64,000 nucleotides of DNA from Nonomuraea sp. NBC_00507 (GTDB lineage Bacteria > Actinomycetota > Actinomycetes > Streptosporangiales > Streptosporangiaceae): assembly GCF_036013525.1 (NCBI RefSeq), contig NZ_CP107853.1:5022001-5086000 (forward strand), written 5' to 3'. Positions 1 through 8,747 of this stretch are shown here, one piece after another. Within the stretch, counting starts at the first letter, position 1. Every line of letters begins with the position of its first letter. Position numbers and translations under genes: made by a program. The notes beneath the pieces are model-generated. The model ran no database searches. It was not told the origin of the DNA and saw only the letters and a program-made list of their open reading frames with translations.

Positions 1-1
1 C

Positions 2-460
2 CGCGTGCACCCGCGCCACGGCTCCCCTTACGTCGCCGGTCTCGTCCAGACGGTCCTCGGCGCCGTCGTCGTCGTCGCCTTCGCCGTGGCCGGAGCCGAT
101 CCGTACGGCCAGCTGCTGCTCTGGGTCAACACGCCCGGCATGCTCGGCCTGATGACGCTGCAACTGCTCGTCGCGCTCGCCGTGCCGTTCTACTTCCGGC
201 GCGTCAACCACCGGGAAGGCGTGCTGCGCACCGTCGTGGCTCCCATCGCCGCGGCGGTGCTCCTCACCGCCGCCATCACGCTGGTGATCACTCACCTCGA
301 CCTGTTCACCGGCGCCTCCGCGACCGTCAACACGCTTCTCGCGGCCATCGTCCCCCTCGTCTTCCTGGTCGGGCTCGCGCTCGCCTGGCGGCTGCGCCGG
401 GCCAGGCCTGAGGTCTACGAGCACTTCGCGGCCGAGCCGCCGGCCGACGCCGGCGACTGA
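2..460 (+). CDS. APC-type amino acid/polyamine permease, C-terminal part
   Basis: This is the C-terminal end of a membrane transporter whose start lies left of the window. The open frame is already running at the edge. About 150 residues are visible, with four or five hydrophobic segments and a charged cytoplasmic tail rich in Arg, Glu and Ala. The motif HPRHGSPYVAGL just inside the edge is the loop seen before a late transmembrane helix in actinobacterial APC-superfamily permeases (family knowledge). The substrate cannot be read from this fragment. An amidohydrolase gene follows 53 bp downstream on the same strand, so the two may be co-transcribed and the substrate may be an amide or amine (inference). 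Confidence 0.6.
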   Translation, partial: RVHPRHGSPYVAGLVQTVLGAVVVVAFAVAGADPYGQLLLWVNTPGMLGLMTLQLLVALAVPFYFRRVNHREGVLRTVVAPIAAAVLLTAAITLVITHLDLFTGASATVNTLLAAIVPLVFLVGLALAWRLRRARPEVYEHFAAEPPADAGD

Positions 461-513
461 CGCCACGCGCCTCGGCCAACATCCCCGCGACCAGCCAAGG
501 AGACTCTCCCCGC

Positions 514-2085
514 ATGTCCACCGCCGACCTCGTCATCACCGGCGCCCGCGTCCGCACCCTCGACCCCGGGCGTCCGTATGCCTCCGCGGTCGCCGTACGC
601 GACGGGCTGATCGCCGCCGTCGGTGACGCGGGGGACGTGGCCCCCTGGCGCGGACCCGGCACGGAGATCGTGGACCTGGCCGGCGCCTGGCTGGTGCCCG
701 GCCTGGTCGACAGCCACAGCCATCCCGTGTGGGGGCTCGAGATGGCCACCGGTCTCGACCTGACCGAGGTCCGCGACCTCGACGGGCTACGGGCGGCGCT
801 CACCGGGGCAGAGCGAACCGACGGCTGGGTCGTCGGCTTCGCCCTGGACCACAACGTCTTCGGCGGCCGGCCCATCGACCGCGCGCTGGTGGAGGACGTC
901 CTGGACGGTGCCCCTGCCTTTCTGCGCCTGTACGACGGCCACTCGGCCCTCGTCACCGCGGCCGCGCTCAAGGCGGCGGACATCACCGGCCCCCGGGCGT
1001 TCGCCCAGCGCTCGCACATCGCCACCGACGCCGGCGGACGGCTGACCGGACATCTCATCGAGCACGCAGCGATGGACCTGGTCACGGCCGTCATGCCCAA
1101 GCCGTCGCCCGCGGAGCGGCGCGTCCGCCTGCTCGAGCTGCTGTCCGCCATGGCCGCCACCGGACTGACCGGGGCCCACGTCATGGACCTCGGCGACCTC
1201 GGCCTGGTCGACGCCATGGCGCAGGAGAGCGTCCTGCCGCTGCGGCTGCGCTTCGCCCCCTGGTGCATGCCCGGCGACGGCGGCGAAGCCCTGGAGGAGC
1301 TCGTCGCGCTGCAGAGCCGCAGGGGACGGCACTGGCGGGTCGGCGGGGTGAAGTTCTTCATGGACGGCACAGTGGAGGGCGGCACAGCGTGGCTGGAGCA
1401 TCCGGACTGCCACGGACAGGGCACCGAAGCGTTCTGGCCCGACCCCGCCGCCTACAGCCACGCCGTGCGCTTCCTGCACCGCGCCGGGGTGCGGACGGCC
1501 ACCCACGCGATCGGGGACGCGGCCGTGCGCCACGTTCTCGACACCGTCGAATCGCTCGGGCCCGGTGGACGCCTCGCCCATCGCGTGGAGCACATCGAAT
1601 CGGTGCCCGACGACACGGTGGCACGATTCGCCCGCCTGGGCGTCATCGCCTCCCTGCAGCCACCGCACACCGGCTACACCCGCGCCGACCGGTCCGACGA
1701 ATGGTCCATCCGGCTGGGGGAGGCGCGCGCCTCCCGGGCCTGGCGCATGCGGGACCTTCGCGATGCCGGCGCGGTCGTCGCGCTCGGCTCGGACTGGCCC
1801 ATCGCCCCCTACGACGCGCGCGCCGTCCTCGCGACCGCACGCACGCCCCGGGGCGCGGCCTCCTCGCGGCCGGGACTCTCGGGCCTTCAGGCCCTGGAAG
1901 GCTGCACCACACACGCGGCGCTCGCCGCCGGCGAGGCCGCCGTCGCCGGCCGCATCGCCGAAGGGTTCCGGGCCGACCTGACCGCGCTGGGGCTCGACCC
2001 CGTCGAGTCGCCGCCTGACGAAGTCGCCGAGGCGCCGGTACGCCTCACGGTGACCGGCGGGCACGTCGTCCATCGCGGCGCCTGA
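514..2085 (+). CDS. Amidohydrolase family protein, YtcJ-like (amidohydrolase 3)
   Basis: This is a 523-residue cytosolic metal-dependent hydrolase of the amidohydrolase superfamily. The N-terminal beta domain leads into LVPGLVDSHSHPVW at about residues 61-75, the HxH metal-binding motif. THAIGD near residue 330 and GSDWP near residue 425 supply later metal ligands and the terminal catalytic Asp. A KFFMDGT segment lies near residue 280. The length is typical of YtcJ-like proteins, which hydrolyse exocyclic amides or formyl groups. The ATG start is preceded by AAGGAGA at good spacing. The real substrate is unknown; the upstream permease fragment may deliver it (inference). Confidence 0.8.
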   Translation: MSTADLVITGARVRTLDPGRPYASAVAVRDGLIAAVGDAGDVAPWRGPGTEIVDLAGAWLVPGLVDSHSHPVWGLEMATGLDLTEVRDLDGLRAALTGAERTDGWVVGFALDHNVFGGRPIDRALVEDVLDGAPAFLRLYDGHSALVTAAALKAADITGPRAFAQRSHIATDAGGRLTGHLIEHAAMDLVTAVMPKPSPAERRVRLLELLSAMAATGLTGAHVMDLGDLGLVDAMAQESVLPLRLRFAPWCMPGDGGEALEELVALQSRRGRHWRVGGVKFFMDGTVEGGTAWLEHPDCHGQGTEAFWPDPAAYSHAVRFLHRAGVRTATHAIGDAAVRHVLDTVESLGPGGRLAHRVEHIESVPDDTVARFARLGVIASLQPPHTGYTRADRSDEWSIRLGEARASRAWRMRDLRDAGAVVALGSDWPIAPYDARAVLATARTPRGAASSRPGLSGLQALEGCTTHAALAAGEAAVAGRIAEGFRADLTALGLDPVESPPDEVAEAPVRLTVTGGHVVHRGA

Positions 2086-2169
2086 GCCAGGCGTTCCCGT
2101 TCAAGGTCATCCACCTGTCGTGCCTGCATAGCGGCATCGTGAGAGGTCCGTCTGGGCACGATCACGGTC

Positions 2170-3276
2170 GTGAAGGATGACGGAGACCGGCGCGCACTCT
2201 CGACGCCGGTATTGGCAGCGGGGATCGTGGGCGTCACCGTGGCCGTGGTCGCGCTGGACGTGTTCGCGGCGACGGACGTGCGGCTGCCCCCGCTACTGAT
2301 CTTCCTGCCGGCGATCGTCGCGGCGCTGGGCACCGTGCGGCAGACGGCCGCCGCGTCGGCGTGGGTGGTGCTGGTGATCGCGGGCACCCTGGCCTACCTG
2401 GGCGAGAGCCTGGACGACAATCTGCTGGCGACCGGGTTCACGGCGGTGTTCGGCGTGATGGCCGTGCTCGGGTGCCGGTATCGGGTGCGGCGTGAGGAGG
2501 AGGTGCGCCGGCTGCGCTCGGCGGCGGCCGCGCTGCAGCGGCAGATCGTGCGCCCGCTGCCGCTGCGCACCGGTGACGTGGTCGTGGACGGCCTCTATCA
2601 ACCGGTAGAGGAGGACGCGATGGTGGGCGGCGACATGTACGAGGTGGCCGACTCGCCGTACGGCACCCGGATCCTGATCGCGGACGTGCAGGGCAAGGGG
2701 CTGCCGGCGATCGGCACCGCGCTGGCCGTGCTGGGGGCCTTCAGGGAGGCGGCATACCGCGAGGAGACGCTCGCCGGGGTCGTGGACGCCATGGAGTCGG
2801 CCGTGGCCAGGCAGAACGCCTTCGCCACGCGGACCGGCGACCATGAGCGGATGGTCACCGCCTTGGTGCTCGACATCGGGCAGGCGTTGGGGGTGGAGGC
2901 GGTCAACTGCGGGCACATCGCGCCGTACGTCATCCACGACGGCGACGCCTACCAGGCGGAGCTCGGCGAGCCGGACGTCCCCCTCGGCCTGGCGGGGCTG
3001 GCGGCCGGGCCGCGCCGCGGCACGCGGTTCTCCTTTCCCGAGGGGGCGACGCTGCTGCTGTGCACGGACGGCGTCACCGAGGCCCGCGATCGCGGCGGCG
3101 CGTTCTATCCGCTGGAGGAGCGCCTGCGCGGGTGGGCCCTTGCGCCGCCGCCCGCCGACCTCGCCGAGACGCTGGACGCCGACCTGCGGCACTTCACGGG
3201 GGCGGCCCCGCGCGATGACGTCGCGATCCTCACGGTGAGCAGGGCTTCGAGCCGCACGGGGCGGGTCACCTGCTGA
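2170..3276 (+). CDS. Membrane-anchored SpoIIE/PP2C-type serine phosphatase
   Basis: This 368-residue protein has an N-terminal block of about four hydrophobic helices (residues ~12-105), a short basic/coiled linker, then a PP2C SpoIIE domain from about residue 130. Acidic metal-binding motifs are visible: GGDMYE (~153), DVQGKG (~172), CTDGVTEARD (~298) and DDVAIL (~350). Members of this family dephosphorylate anti-sigma-factor antagonists in partner-switching systems, or other phosphoserine proteins. No sensor domain (PAS/GAF) or anti-sigma kinase is seen here or nearby, so the partner is unknown. The GTG start is the first in frame. Its 3' end overlaps the convergent permease gene by 11 bp. 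Confidence 0.85.
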   Translation: MKDDGDRRALSTPVLAAGIVGVTVAVVALDVFAATDVRLPPLLIFLPAIVAALGTVRQTAAASAWVVLVIAGTLAYLGESLDDNLLATGFTAVFGVMAVLGCRYRVRREEEVRRLRSAAAALQRQIVRPLPLRTGDVVVDGLYQPVEEDAMVGGDMYEVADSPYGTRILIADVQGKGLPAIGTALAVLGAFREAAYREETLAGVVDAMESAVARQNAFATRTGDHERMVTALVLDIGQALGVEAVNCGHIAPYVIHDGDAYQAELGEPDVPLGLAGLAAGPRRGTRFSFPEGATLLLCTDGVTEARDRGGAFYPLEERLRGWALAPPPADLAETLDADLRHFTGAAPRDDVAILTVSRASSRTGRVTC

Positions 3277-4132
3277 TGCCGGCCGTCATGCCGTCGACGA
3301 TGCGGCGGCCCAGCCAGACGTAGAGCACGATCATGGGGTAGACCAGGATCACGATGCCCGCGAACATGCCGCCCCAGTCAGAGCTGTATTGCATGCTGCT
3401 GTACAAACCGAGGAGGGCGGCAGGCAGGTTGCGTTCCTCGGGGAGGGGGGCGATCAGCAGGGCGAGCAGAGTCTCGTTCCACAGGCCCATGACGTTGAGC
3501 ACCAGCACGGTGGTCAGGCCCGGCCTGGCCACGGGCATGATGACCTGGACGAACGCGCGGAGTGGGCCGGCGCCGTCGATCTCGGCCGCCTCCTCGATCT
3601 CGTGCGGCAGCGAGCGCATATACCCGGTGAGCACGAACACCGCGAAGGGCACCGACAGCGCCACCTGGAAGACCAGCAAGGTGATGCGGTTGTCCCACCA
3701 GCCGGTGACCCAGTCCTCCATGAACGTGTAGACCGACAGCTTGACCACGACGATCGGCACCAGGATCGTCTGCAGCGGGATGCTCAGCCCCATCGCGAAA
3801 TAGCTGATCGTGGGGCCGGCGACGCGCCGGCTCGAGCGTGCCAGCACATAGGCGGCCGGGGCGGACACCGCCACGATCACCACGGCGCCGAACCCGGTCA
3901 GCATCACGCTGTTCAAGGCCGCGGCGGAGAATTCTGCCGCCTGCCACGCCGAGCTGAAGTTGTCCCATCGCGGGGTCTCCGGCAGCGCGAAGGGATTCAG
4001 CCACACGTCCCGCGAGTCCTTCAGCGACTGCATGCCCACCCACCCGATCAGGGCGAGGTTGAAGGCCACCCAGGCCCACAGCGCGACGGCCGTGGCCCGG
4101 GGCAGCAGGATGTCCCCGATCAGACGTCTCAT
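3266..4132 (-). CDS. Carbohydrate ABC transporter permease, MalG-type
   Basis: This is a 288-residue inner-membrane permease with about six helices. The EAA loop, near EIEEAAEIDGAGPLRAF, contacts the ATPase. The C-terminal GRRIVDGMTAGISR is the classic end of MalG/CUT1 permeases. The ATG overlaps the stop of the upstream permease in an ATGA arrangement, so the two subunits are probably translationally coupled. It pairs with the MalF-type permease and the sugar-binding lipoprotein upstream. No ATPase is encoded in the operon; a shared MsiK-type ATPase is common for such actinobacterial importers (family knowledge). The 3' end overlaps the convergent phosphatase gene. Confidence 0.92.
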   Translation of the reverse strand: MRRLIGDILLPRATAVALWAWVAFNLALIGWVGMQSLKDSRDVWLNPFALPETPRWDNFSSAWQAAEFSAAALNSVMLTGFGAVVIVAVSAPAAYVLARSSRRVAGPTISYFAMGLSIPLQTILVPIVVVKLSVYTFMEDWVTGWWDNRITLLVFQVALSVPFAVFVLTGYMRSLPHEIEEAAEIDGAGPLRAFVQVIMPVARPGLTTVLVLNVMGLWNETLLALLIAPLPEERNLPAALLGLYSSMQYSSDWGGMFAGIVILVYPMIVLYVWLGRRIVDGMTAGISR

Positions 4133-5010
4133 GACAGCTCCACTCGCTCACGCCTGGTGATGCGCCGGGTCAGCACGATCAGCACGGCCGTCACGAGCAG
4201 CGTCATCACGCCCATGGCCGCCGCGCTTCCGAGGTCCGGCAGGCCGGCGCCCTTCACCACGATGTACTGCTGCACTGCGATCGTCCGGGCGGGGATCGGC
4301 GGTGCGGCGGCGGTGCCCGCGGTGGTGAAGGCCAGCACGATGTCGAAGATCTTCAGGCTGCCGACCACCCAGAGTACGGCGGAGACGGCGAAGACGTCCC
4401 AGGTCAACGGCAAGGTGATGTGCCAGAACTGCTCCCATTTGGTGGCCCCGATGAGCTGGGCGTCCTCATACACATGCGCCGGGATGGCGTCGGCGGCCGA
4501 CATCATCAGCGCGACGTAGAAGCCGGTGCTCGACCAGACCAGCCCACCCACGATGCAGCGCAGCACCATCTCGGGGCCGAGCCAGGGCTGCGGGTCCAGA
4601 CCGAACCACTCGAGCACGGTGTTGACCGCGCCCTCCGGGTTGAGCAGGAAGCCCACCGCCGCGCCGATCGCGATGATCGAGATGACCATCGGCAGGAAGA
4701 CGACGGCCCGGATGAAGGCCCGCCCCTTGAGCTGCCTGAGCACGACCATGGCGAGGAAGGTGAAGCCGAAGATCAGGCCGCCGCCGACGATGGCCATCAC
4801 GAAGGTGTTGGTGAAGGACGTGGCGAAGACCTCGTTGTGCAGCAGCGCCACGTAGTTGTCCAGCCCGCGCCAGGTCATCTCCGAGCCGGGTCCCGACCAT
4901 TTGGTGAGACTGACCCAGATCCCGAACAGCGAGGGCGCGACGAACAGCAGGGTGTAGACGAGGAGAGCCGGTAGCAGGAAGGGCCAGAAGGCCCGTTCGT
5001 AGGTCTTCAC
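4129..5010 (-). CDS. Carbohydrate ABC transporter permease, MalF-type
   Basis: This is a 293-residue CUT1 permease with about six transmembrane helices, starting directly with the hydrophobic stretch WPFLLPALLVYTLLF. The EAA-like loop is around AHVYEDAQLIGATKWEQFW. A longer open frame reaches 5121, but it would run into the preceding binding-protein gene. The GTG at 5010 forms a GTGA overlap with that gene's stop, so I chose it. It forms the transmembrane heterodimer with the MalG-type protein encoded next and imports a sugar captured by the lipoprotein encoded upstream. Confidence 0.9.
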   Translation of the reverse strand: MKTYERAFWPFLLPALLVYTLLFVAPSLFGIWVSLTKWSGPGSEMTWRGLDNYVALLHNEVFATSFTNTFVMAIVGGGLIFGFTFLAMVVLRQLKGRAFIRAVVFLPMVISIIAIGAAVGFLLNPEGAVNTVLEWFGLDPQPWLGPEMVLRCIVGGLVWSSTGFYVALMMSAADAIPAHVYEDAQLIGATKWEQFWHITLPLTWDVFAVSAVLWVVGSLKIFDIVLAFTTAGTAAAPPIPARTIAVQQYIVVKGAGLPDLGSAAAMGVMTLLVTAVLIVLTRRITRRERVELS

Positions 5011-6260
5011 CCGTTCGCCAGGTGCTCGGCCGTGCGCTTCTTGCCCTCGCGGACGAACGTGGTCGCGTCGATCTTGCCGGAGAGCAGCTTGTCGCTCAGC
5101 GGCAGGAACATGTCGCCCCACCAGGTCTTGTCGGCACCCGCGTAGTCGTAGCTCAGGTGCGTCTCCTTGGCCTCCAGCACCGCCTTCTGCACGTCGGCCA
5201 TGTGCGCGGGCGCGGGCACGTCACCGCGCGAGGGGATGTTCAGCGCCACGGTGGAGATCTGCTCCATGTACTTCTTCTGCAGTGCGAACGCCAGGAACTT
5301 CTTGGCCGTCTCGACGTTCTTGCCCTTGGCGTTCACGCCCCAGCCGAGGGTTCCCACCTCGATGGATCTCTTGCCGCCTGCGGGGATCTGGAACGAGGCC
5401 ACCTTGAAGCCGGGAGCCAGCTGGGGCTGGACCTCGCTGGCCAGCCAGGTGCCGTTGAGGTTCAGGTCGTAGGTGCCCTGCGCCCAGGCGTTCTGCGCGG
5501 CGGGGAACTTGGTCGCCATGAAGTCCCGCTGGAAGTAGCCGCCCTGGGCGAGCTGCTCGACCTTCTTCGCCGTGTCGAGCACCTGGGGTTTGTCCCAGTT
5601 GGCCGGGTCCTTGGCCAGCTCGGCGAGGCTCCCCGCGCCGTTGGCGCCCACCAGCAGGGCGTAGAACCAGTAGACGTTGTAGAAGGCGATGGTGCCGTCC
5701 TGGCCGATCGGGGTACGGCCGGCCTTCTTGGACTCATCGAGGAAGGCGATGAACTCCTCCCAAGTCTGTGGGTTCAGCCCGGGGTGCTTGGCCGCGTCGT
5801 ACCAGACGGCGGTGGAGATGATCGTGTGCGGAACGTAGGCCAGGCCGTTCTTGCCGGAGGAGGCCCGCCGTACCGGCTCGGGGAGCACCTCCTTGACCGT
5901 CTTGCCCTCGCCGGGGACCTGCGCGTTCTCCAAGTCGTCCAGCGGGCCGATGATCTGCTGGGCGGTCAGGGTGTCGATGTCGCCGGTGGTGGTGTCGAAC
6001 AGGTCGGGGCCCTGGCCGGAGGCCATCTCGGCGTTGAGGTTCTCGTTGCCGGTGCGGCCGACGAACTTCAGGTCGACCTTGGTGCCGGTCTCCTTGGCGA
6101 AATCGTCGAGGATCGTCTTGATGATCTTCGCCTGGGGTTCCGCCGCGCCCCAGGACGAGCGGTAGGACAGGGACTGCTGGGCGGGTTCGCCGCTGTTCTT
6201 CTTGCCGCAGGCGGCCAGGCCGAGGGCACCGATCAGGAGGAGAGCCGTCATTTTACGCAT
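5007..6260 (-). CDS. Sugar-binding lipoprotein of a CUT1 ABC importer
   Basis: This 417-residue extracellular solute-binding protein family 1 member has a short signal peptide ending in the lipobox LGLAAC (Cys ~18), which indicates a lipoprotein. The remainder has the look of MalE-like proteins, with motifs such as GQGPDLFD and NAWAQGTYDLNLNG. It captures a sugar outside the membrane and delivers it to the two permeases encoded downstream. Its start overlaps the dehydrogenase gene by 8 bp and its stop overlaps the next start, so the four genes form one operon. The sugar is not identifiable from sequence; the dehydrogenase neighbour suggests one oxidised after uptake (inference). Confidence 0.9.
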   Translation of the reverse strand: MRKMTALLLIGALGLAACGKKNSGEPAQQSLSYRSSWGAAEPQAKIIKTILDDFAKETGTKVDLKFVGRTGNENLNAEMASGQGPDLFDTTTGDIDTLTAQQIIGPLDDLENAQVPGEGKTVKEVLPEPVRRASSGKNGLAYVPHTIISTAVWYDAAKHPGLNPQTWEEFIAFLDESKKAGRTPIGQDGTIAFYNVYWFYALLVGANGAGSLAELAKDPANWDKPQVLDTAKKVEQLAQGGYFQRDFMATKFPAAQNAWAQGTYDLNLNGTWLASEVQPQLAPGFKVASFQIPAGGKRSIEVGTLGWGVNAKGKNVETAKKFLAFALQKKYMEQISTVALNIPSRGDVPAPAHMADVQKAVLEAKETHLSYDYAGADKTWWGDMFLPLSDKLLSGKIDATTFVREGKKRTAEHLANG

Positions 6261-7515
6261 GGTGGGGGGCCTTTCCTATCGAGACGACGGTTCGGGTGTG
6301 CCTGGCTTGTTCCGCGGCCCAGACCACCCGGTGCGTGGCGAGGCTGGCTTGTGCGTCGGTCGAGACCAAGCCCGGATTGTTGTCGCGGACGGCGGCGACG
6401 AACGCCTCCAGCAGCGCTCCGTCACCCCCTCCGTGCCCGGAGGCGGCCGAGGCGTCCGCTCCGGCGAGGGCGTCGATCACCGACACCTCATCGGTGAGGA
6501 AGTCGTGGACGCGGAGCGTCTCGCCGTCGCACTCGATGGAGCCGTGCGTGCCGAAGATCCTCGTCTTCCTGTGCTCGAGCGCGCCGAACGCGGTCATGGT
6601 ACAAGTGGCGCTCGTGCCGTCGGCGAACTCCATGATCACGACCTGGCTGTCGACCACGTCGTTGTCGCAGGCGTAGACGCATCTGCCGTACGGGCCTTCA
6701 CGCAGCGCCGTGAGCACGCCCTCCTCGGTGAAGTCGCGGGTGATCGCGCCGAGCGGCCAGATGTGCCGGTCCGGATCGGCGAGGCACTCCATGTACAACT
6801 GCCTGGCCGAGTAGGGGCAGGTGGGTTCGATCGAGCAGTCCAGGCACCGGTCGGCAGCCCCTGCCGGCCTGCTCTCCTTGGTGAAGTGGACGAGCTTACC
6901 GAAGGAGGAGACCCGCTCGGGCACCTCACCCTTGATGTGCACGATCCAATCGAGGTCATGGCAGGCCTTGGCGAGTAGCATCGGGGCCGACTCGGCCTCG
7001 TTTCGCCAGTTCCCTCGCACGAAGGAGTGTGCCTGGTGCCACCAGCCGACCTGCTCCAGGTGCTGGATGTTCATGATCTGGCCGATCCTGCCCTCGTCCA
7101 GGAGCTCCTTGAGCCTCCTAGTGTAGGGCGCGTAGCGCAGCACATGGCAGACCGCCAGGATCACGCCGTTGCGGTCGGCGGCCTCGGCGATGGCCGCGGC
7201 GTCCTCCTCCGTCGGCGCCATCGGCTTCTCCAGCAGGATGTGGTAACCCAGCTCGGCCGCTCGTACCGCGGGCTGGAGGTGCAGGCGGTCCTGCGTGGCC
7301 ACGATCACCGCGTCGGCCAGCCGCTCGCCCGCCAGCAGGTCCCGCCAGTCGGCGAAGGTCCGCTCAGCGGGGATGCCGTGCTCGGCCGCGAAGTCGGCCC
7401 GCCTGCCCTGGTCGGGCTCGGCCACGGCAACGACCTCGGCGAGCCCGCCTTCGCGGGCCAGCCTGGCGTAACCGGTGCCTCGCAGGCCCGCCCCAATCAC
7501 GGCAAGAGTGACCAT
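6253..7515 (-). CDS. Gfo/Idh/MocA family oxidoreductase with cysteine cluster
   Basis: This is a 420-residue NAD(P)-dependent sugar or cyclitol dehydrogenase. The Rossmann start is VTLAVIGAGLRGTGYAR, the conserved EKP lies at ~96-98, and the catalytic-type KACHDLDW motif is near residue 185. A CLDC-x5-C cluster (Cys ~224, 227, 233) occurs in one subgroup of this family and may bind a metal. The ATG at 7515 is preferred because GGGGA stands 5 bases before it; an in-frame ATG six bases earlier exists. It is the first gene of the sugar importer operon and is transcribed away from a ROK regulator. It probably oxidises the imported sugar or a derivative (inference). Confidence 0.88.
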   Translation of the reverse strand: MVTLAVIGAGLRGTGYARLAREGGLAEVVAVAEPDQGRRADFAAEHGIPAERTFADWRDLLAGERLADAVIVATQDRLHLQPAVRAAELGYHILLEKPMAPTEEDAAAIAEAADRNGVILAVCHVLRYAPYTRRLKELLDEGRIGQIMNIQHLEQVGWWHQAHSFVRGNWRNEAESAPMLLAKACHDLDWIVHIKGEVPERVSSFGKLVHFTKESRPAGAADRCLDCSIEPTCPYSARQLYMECLADPDRHIWPLGAITRDFTEEGVLTALREGPYGRCVYACDNDVVDSQVVIMEFADGTSATCTMTAFGALEHRKTRIFGTHGSIECDGETLRVHDFLTDEVSVIDALAGADASAASGHGGGDGALLEAFVAAVRDNNPGLVSTDAQASLATHRVVWAAEQARHTRTVVSIGKAPHHA

Positions 7516-7536
7516 CCACATCCCCTATGCGTAGTA

Positions 7537-7547
7537 CATTACTAATG
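7537..7547. promoter_or_regulatory. CATTACTAATG palindrome, candidate ROK operator
   Basis: This 11-bp palindrome has perfect 5-bp arms around one base and lies in the AT-rich gap between the dehydrogenase operon and the ROK regulator. It sits right after the predicted minus-strand transcription start. ROK repressors commonly bind such sites next to their own divergent gene; the binding itself is inferred. Confidence 0.4.
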
Positions 7548-7555
7548 AAGGATGT

Positions 7556-7584
7556 TTTTATTTCTCTCTGCCAGTATCTGTCAA
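7556..7584 (-). promoter_or_regulatory. Predicted sigma-70-type promoter of the sugar importer operon
   Basis: On the minus strand a perfect -35 TTGACA (7584-7579) is followed after 17 bases by ATAAAA (7561-7556). The start point would fall near 7549, about 35 bases before the dehydrogenase ATG. The candidate ROK operator lies immediately downstream. Confidence 0.5.
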
Positions 7585-7594
7585 GGGGGCCAGC

Positions 7595-8746
7595 GTGACA
7601 ATCCGTGGTGGCGACACCTCGCGGCTTCGCCGGATCAATCTCGTGACGACGCTCCGCACGGTGCGCTCGCAGGGGCCGCTCGGGCTGACCGACCTCGCCA
7701 AGCGGGCCGCCCTCTCCAGGCCGACCGTCGAGGGCCTGGTCGAGGAGCTGCTGGCGGCGGGCTGGCTCAGGGAGCTGCCACCGGAGAGCGGCCAGATGGG
7801 GCGGCCGGCCAGGTTGTTCGCCTTCCACGCGACGGGCGGCCACGTGCTCGGGATCGACATCGGCTCGTACACGCTCAGGGCCAGCGTCGCCGATCTGGAG
7901 GGCACGGTCGTGGCCGCGCACGACGAGCAGATCGCCTCCACCGCCGGCCGCGCCGAGCGCCTGGCGGGACTCAGGACAGCGATCGCGGCCGCGCTGGAGG
8001 CCGGCGGGCTGACCACCGACGGCATCGCCGCTGTGTGCGTGGGCACCACCGGCGTGGTGACCCCTGAGGGCGTGGTGAAGCTGTCGGTCGGCCTTCCCGA
8101 GTGGACCGGCGTCGATCTGGCGGGCGAGCTGCGCGCCGACTTCGGCTGCCCCGTGCTGGTGGAGAACGACTGCAACCTCGCCGCGCTCGCCGAGCGTTGG
8201 CGCGGCCAGGCAGTCAGCGTCGACGACCTGGTGTTCGTGCTGGCCGGCGTACGCACCGGCGCGGGCATCCTGGTCAACGGCAAGCTGCACAAAGGCGCCA
8301 GGGGCGGCGCGGGCGAGATCGGCGCGCTGCCGCTGCTCGGCTGGCACCGCGCGCCCGTCCATCTCACCGGGTTCCAGGGCCTGCCGCCCGGCACGCCGGC
8401 ACGGGACGCCGCCGCCCAGGTCTTCGCCGCGGCCAGGTCCGGCGAGCCGGCCGCGCAGTGGGCGGTCGAGCAATACGCGCGCGACCTGGCGGAAGGCATC
8501 GCCGCCCTAGTGCTGACCGTGGATCCCGAACTGGTGGTGCTCGGTGGTGGCGTCTCGCGCTCGGGCGACGTGCTGCTTGGGCCGGTGCAGCGGCACCTGG
8601 ACCCGTTCTGCCTCGAACCTCCCGCGGTGGCGATCTCCGATCTGGGAGAGCAGGCTGTGGTCCTGGGTGCCATACGGCGCGCGCTCGATCGCGTCGACGC
8701 CCGCCTCTACGACTTCGACGCTCCCCTCCCGAAGCCGTCCTCTTGA
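7595..8746 (+). CDS. ROK family transcriptional regulator without zinc motif
   Basis: This is a 383-residue protein with an N-terminal winged helix-turn-helix (LTDLAKRAALSRPTVEGLV region, residues ~25-60), then a ROK sugar-kinase fold with GIDIGS near residue 85 and VENDCNLAALAE near 188. GAGEIG is present, but the cysteine zinc motif (CxCGxxGCxE) that normally follows in ROK proteins is absent; that segment reads ALPLLGWHRAPVHL instead. It is divergent from the sugar importer operon and most likely controls it in response to a sugar or sugar phosphate (inference from context). GTG start with a G-rich ribosome site just before it. Confidence 0.9.
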   Translation: MTIRGGDTSRLRRINLVTTLRTVRSQGPLGLTDLAKRAALSRPTVEGLVEELLAAGWLRELPPESGQMGRPARLFAFHATGGHVLGIDIGSYTLRASVADLEGTVVAAHDEQIASTAGRAERLAGLRTAIAAALEAGGLTTDGIAAVCVGTTGVVTPEGVVKLSVGLPEWTGVDLAGELRADFGCPVLVENDCNLAALAERWRGQAVSVDDLVFVLAGVRTGAGILVNGKLHKGARGGAGEIGALPLLGWHRAPVHLTGFQGLPPGTPARDAAAQVFAAARSGEPAAQWAVEQYARDLAEGIAALVLTVDPELVVLGGGVSRSGDVLLGPVQRHLDPFCLEPPAVAISDLGEQAVVLGAIRRALDRVDARLYDFDAPLPKPSS

Positions 8747-8747
8747 C

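Noticed and set aside
5011..5121. 37-residue N-terminal extension of the MalF-type permease
   Set aside because: It lies inside the binding-protein gene, and the GTGA overlap at 5007-5010 gives a better start.
5022..6497. 491-codon open frame on the plus strand
   Set aside because: It is antisense to the sugar-binding lipoprotein gene, with low-complexity translation.
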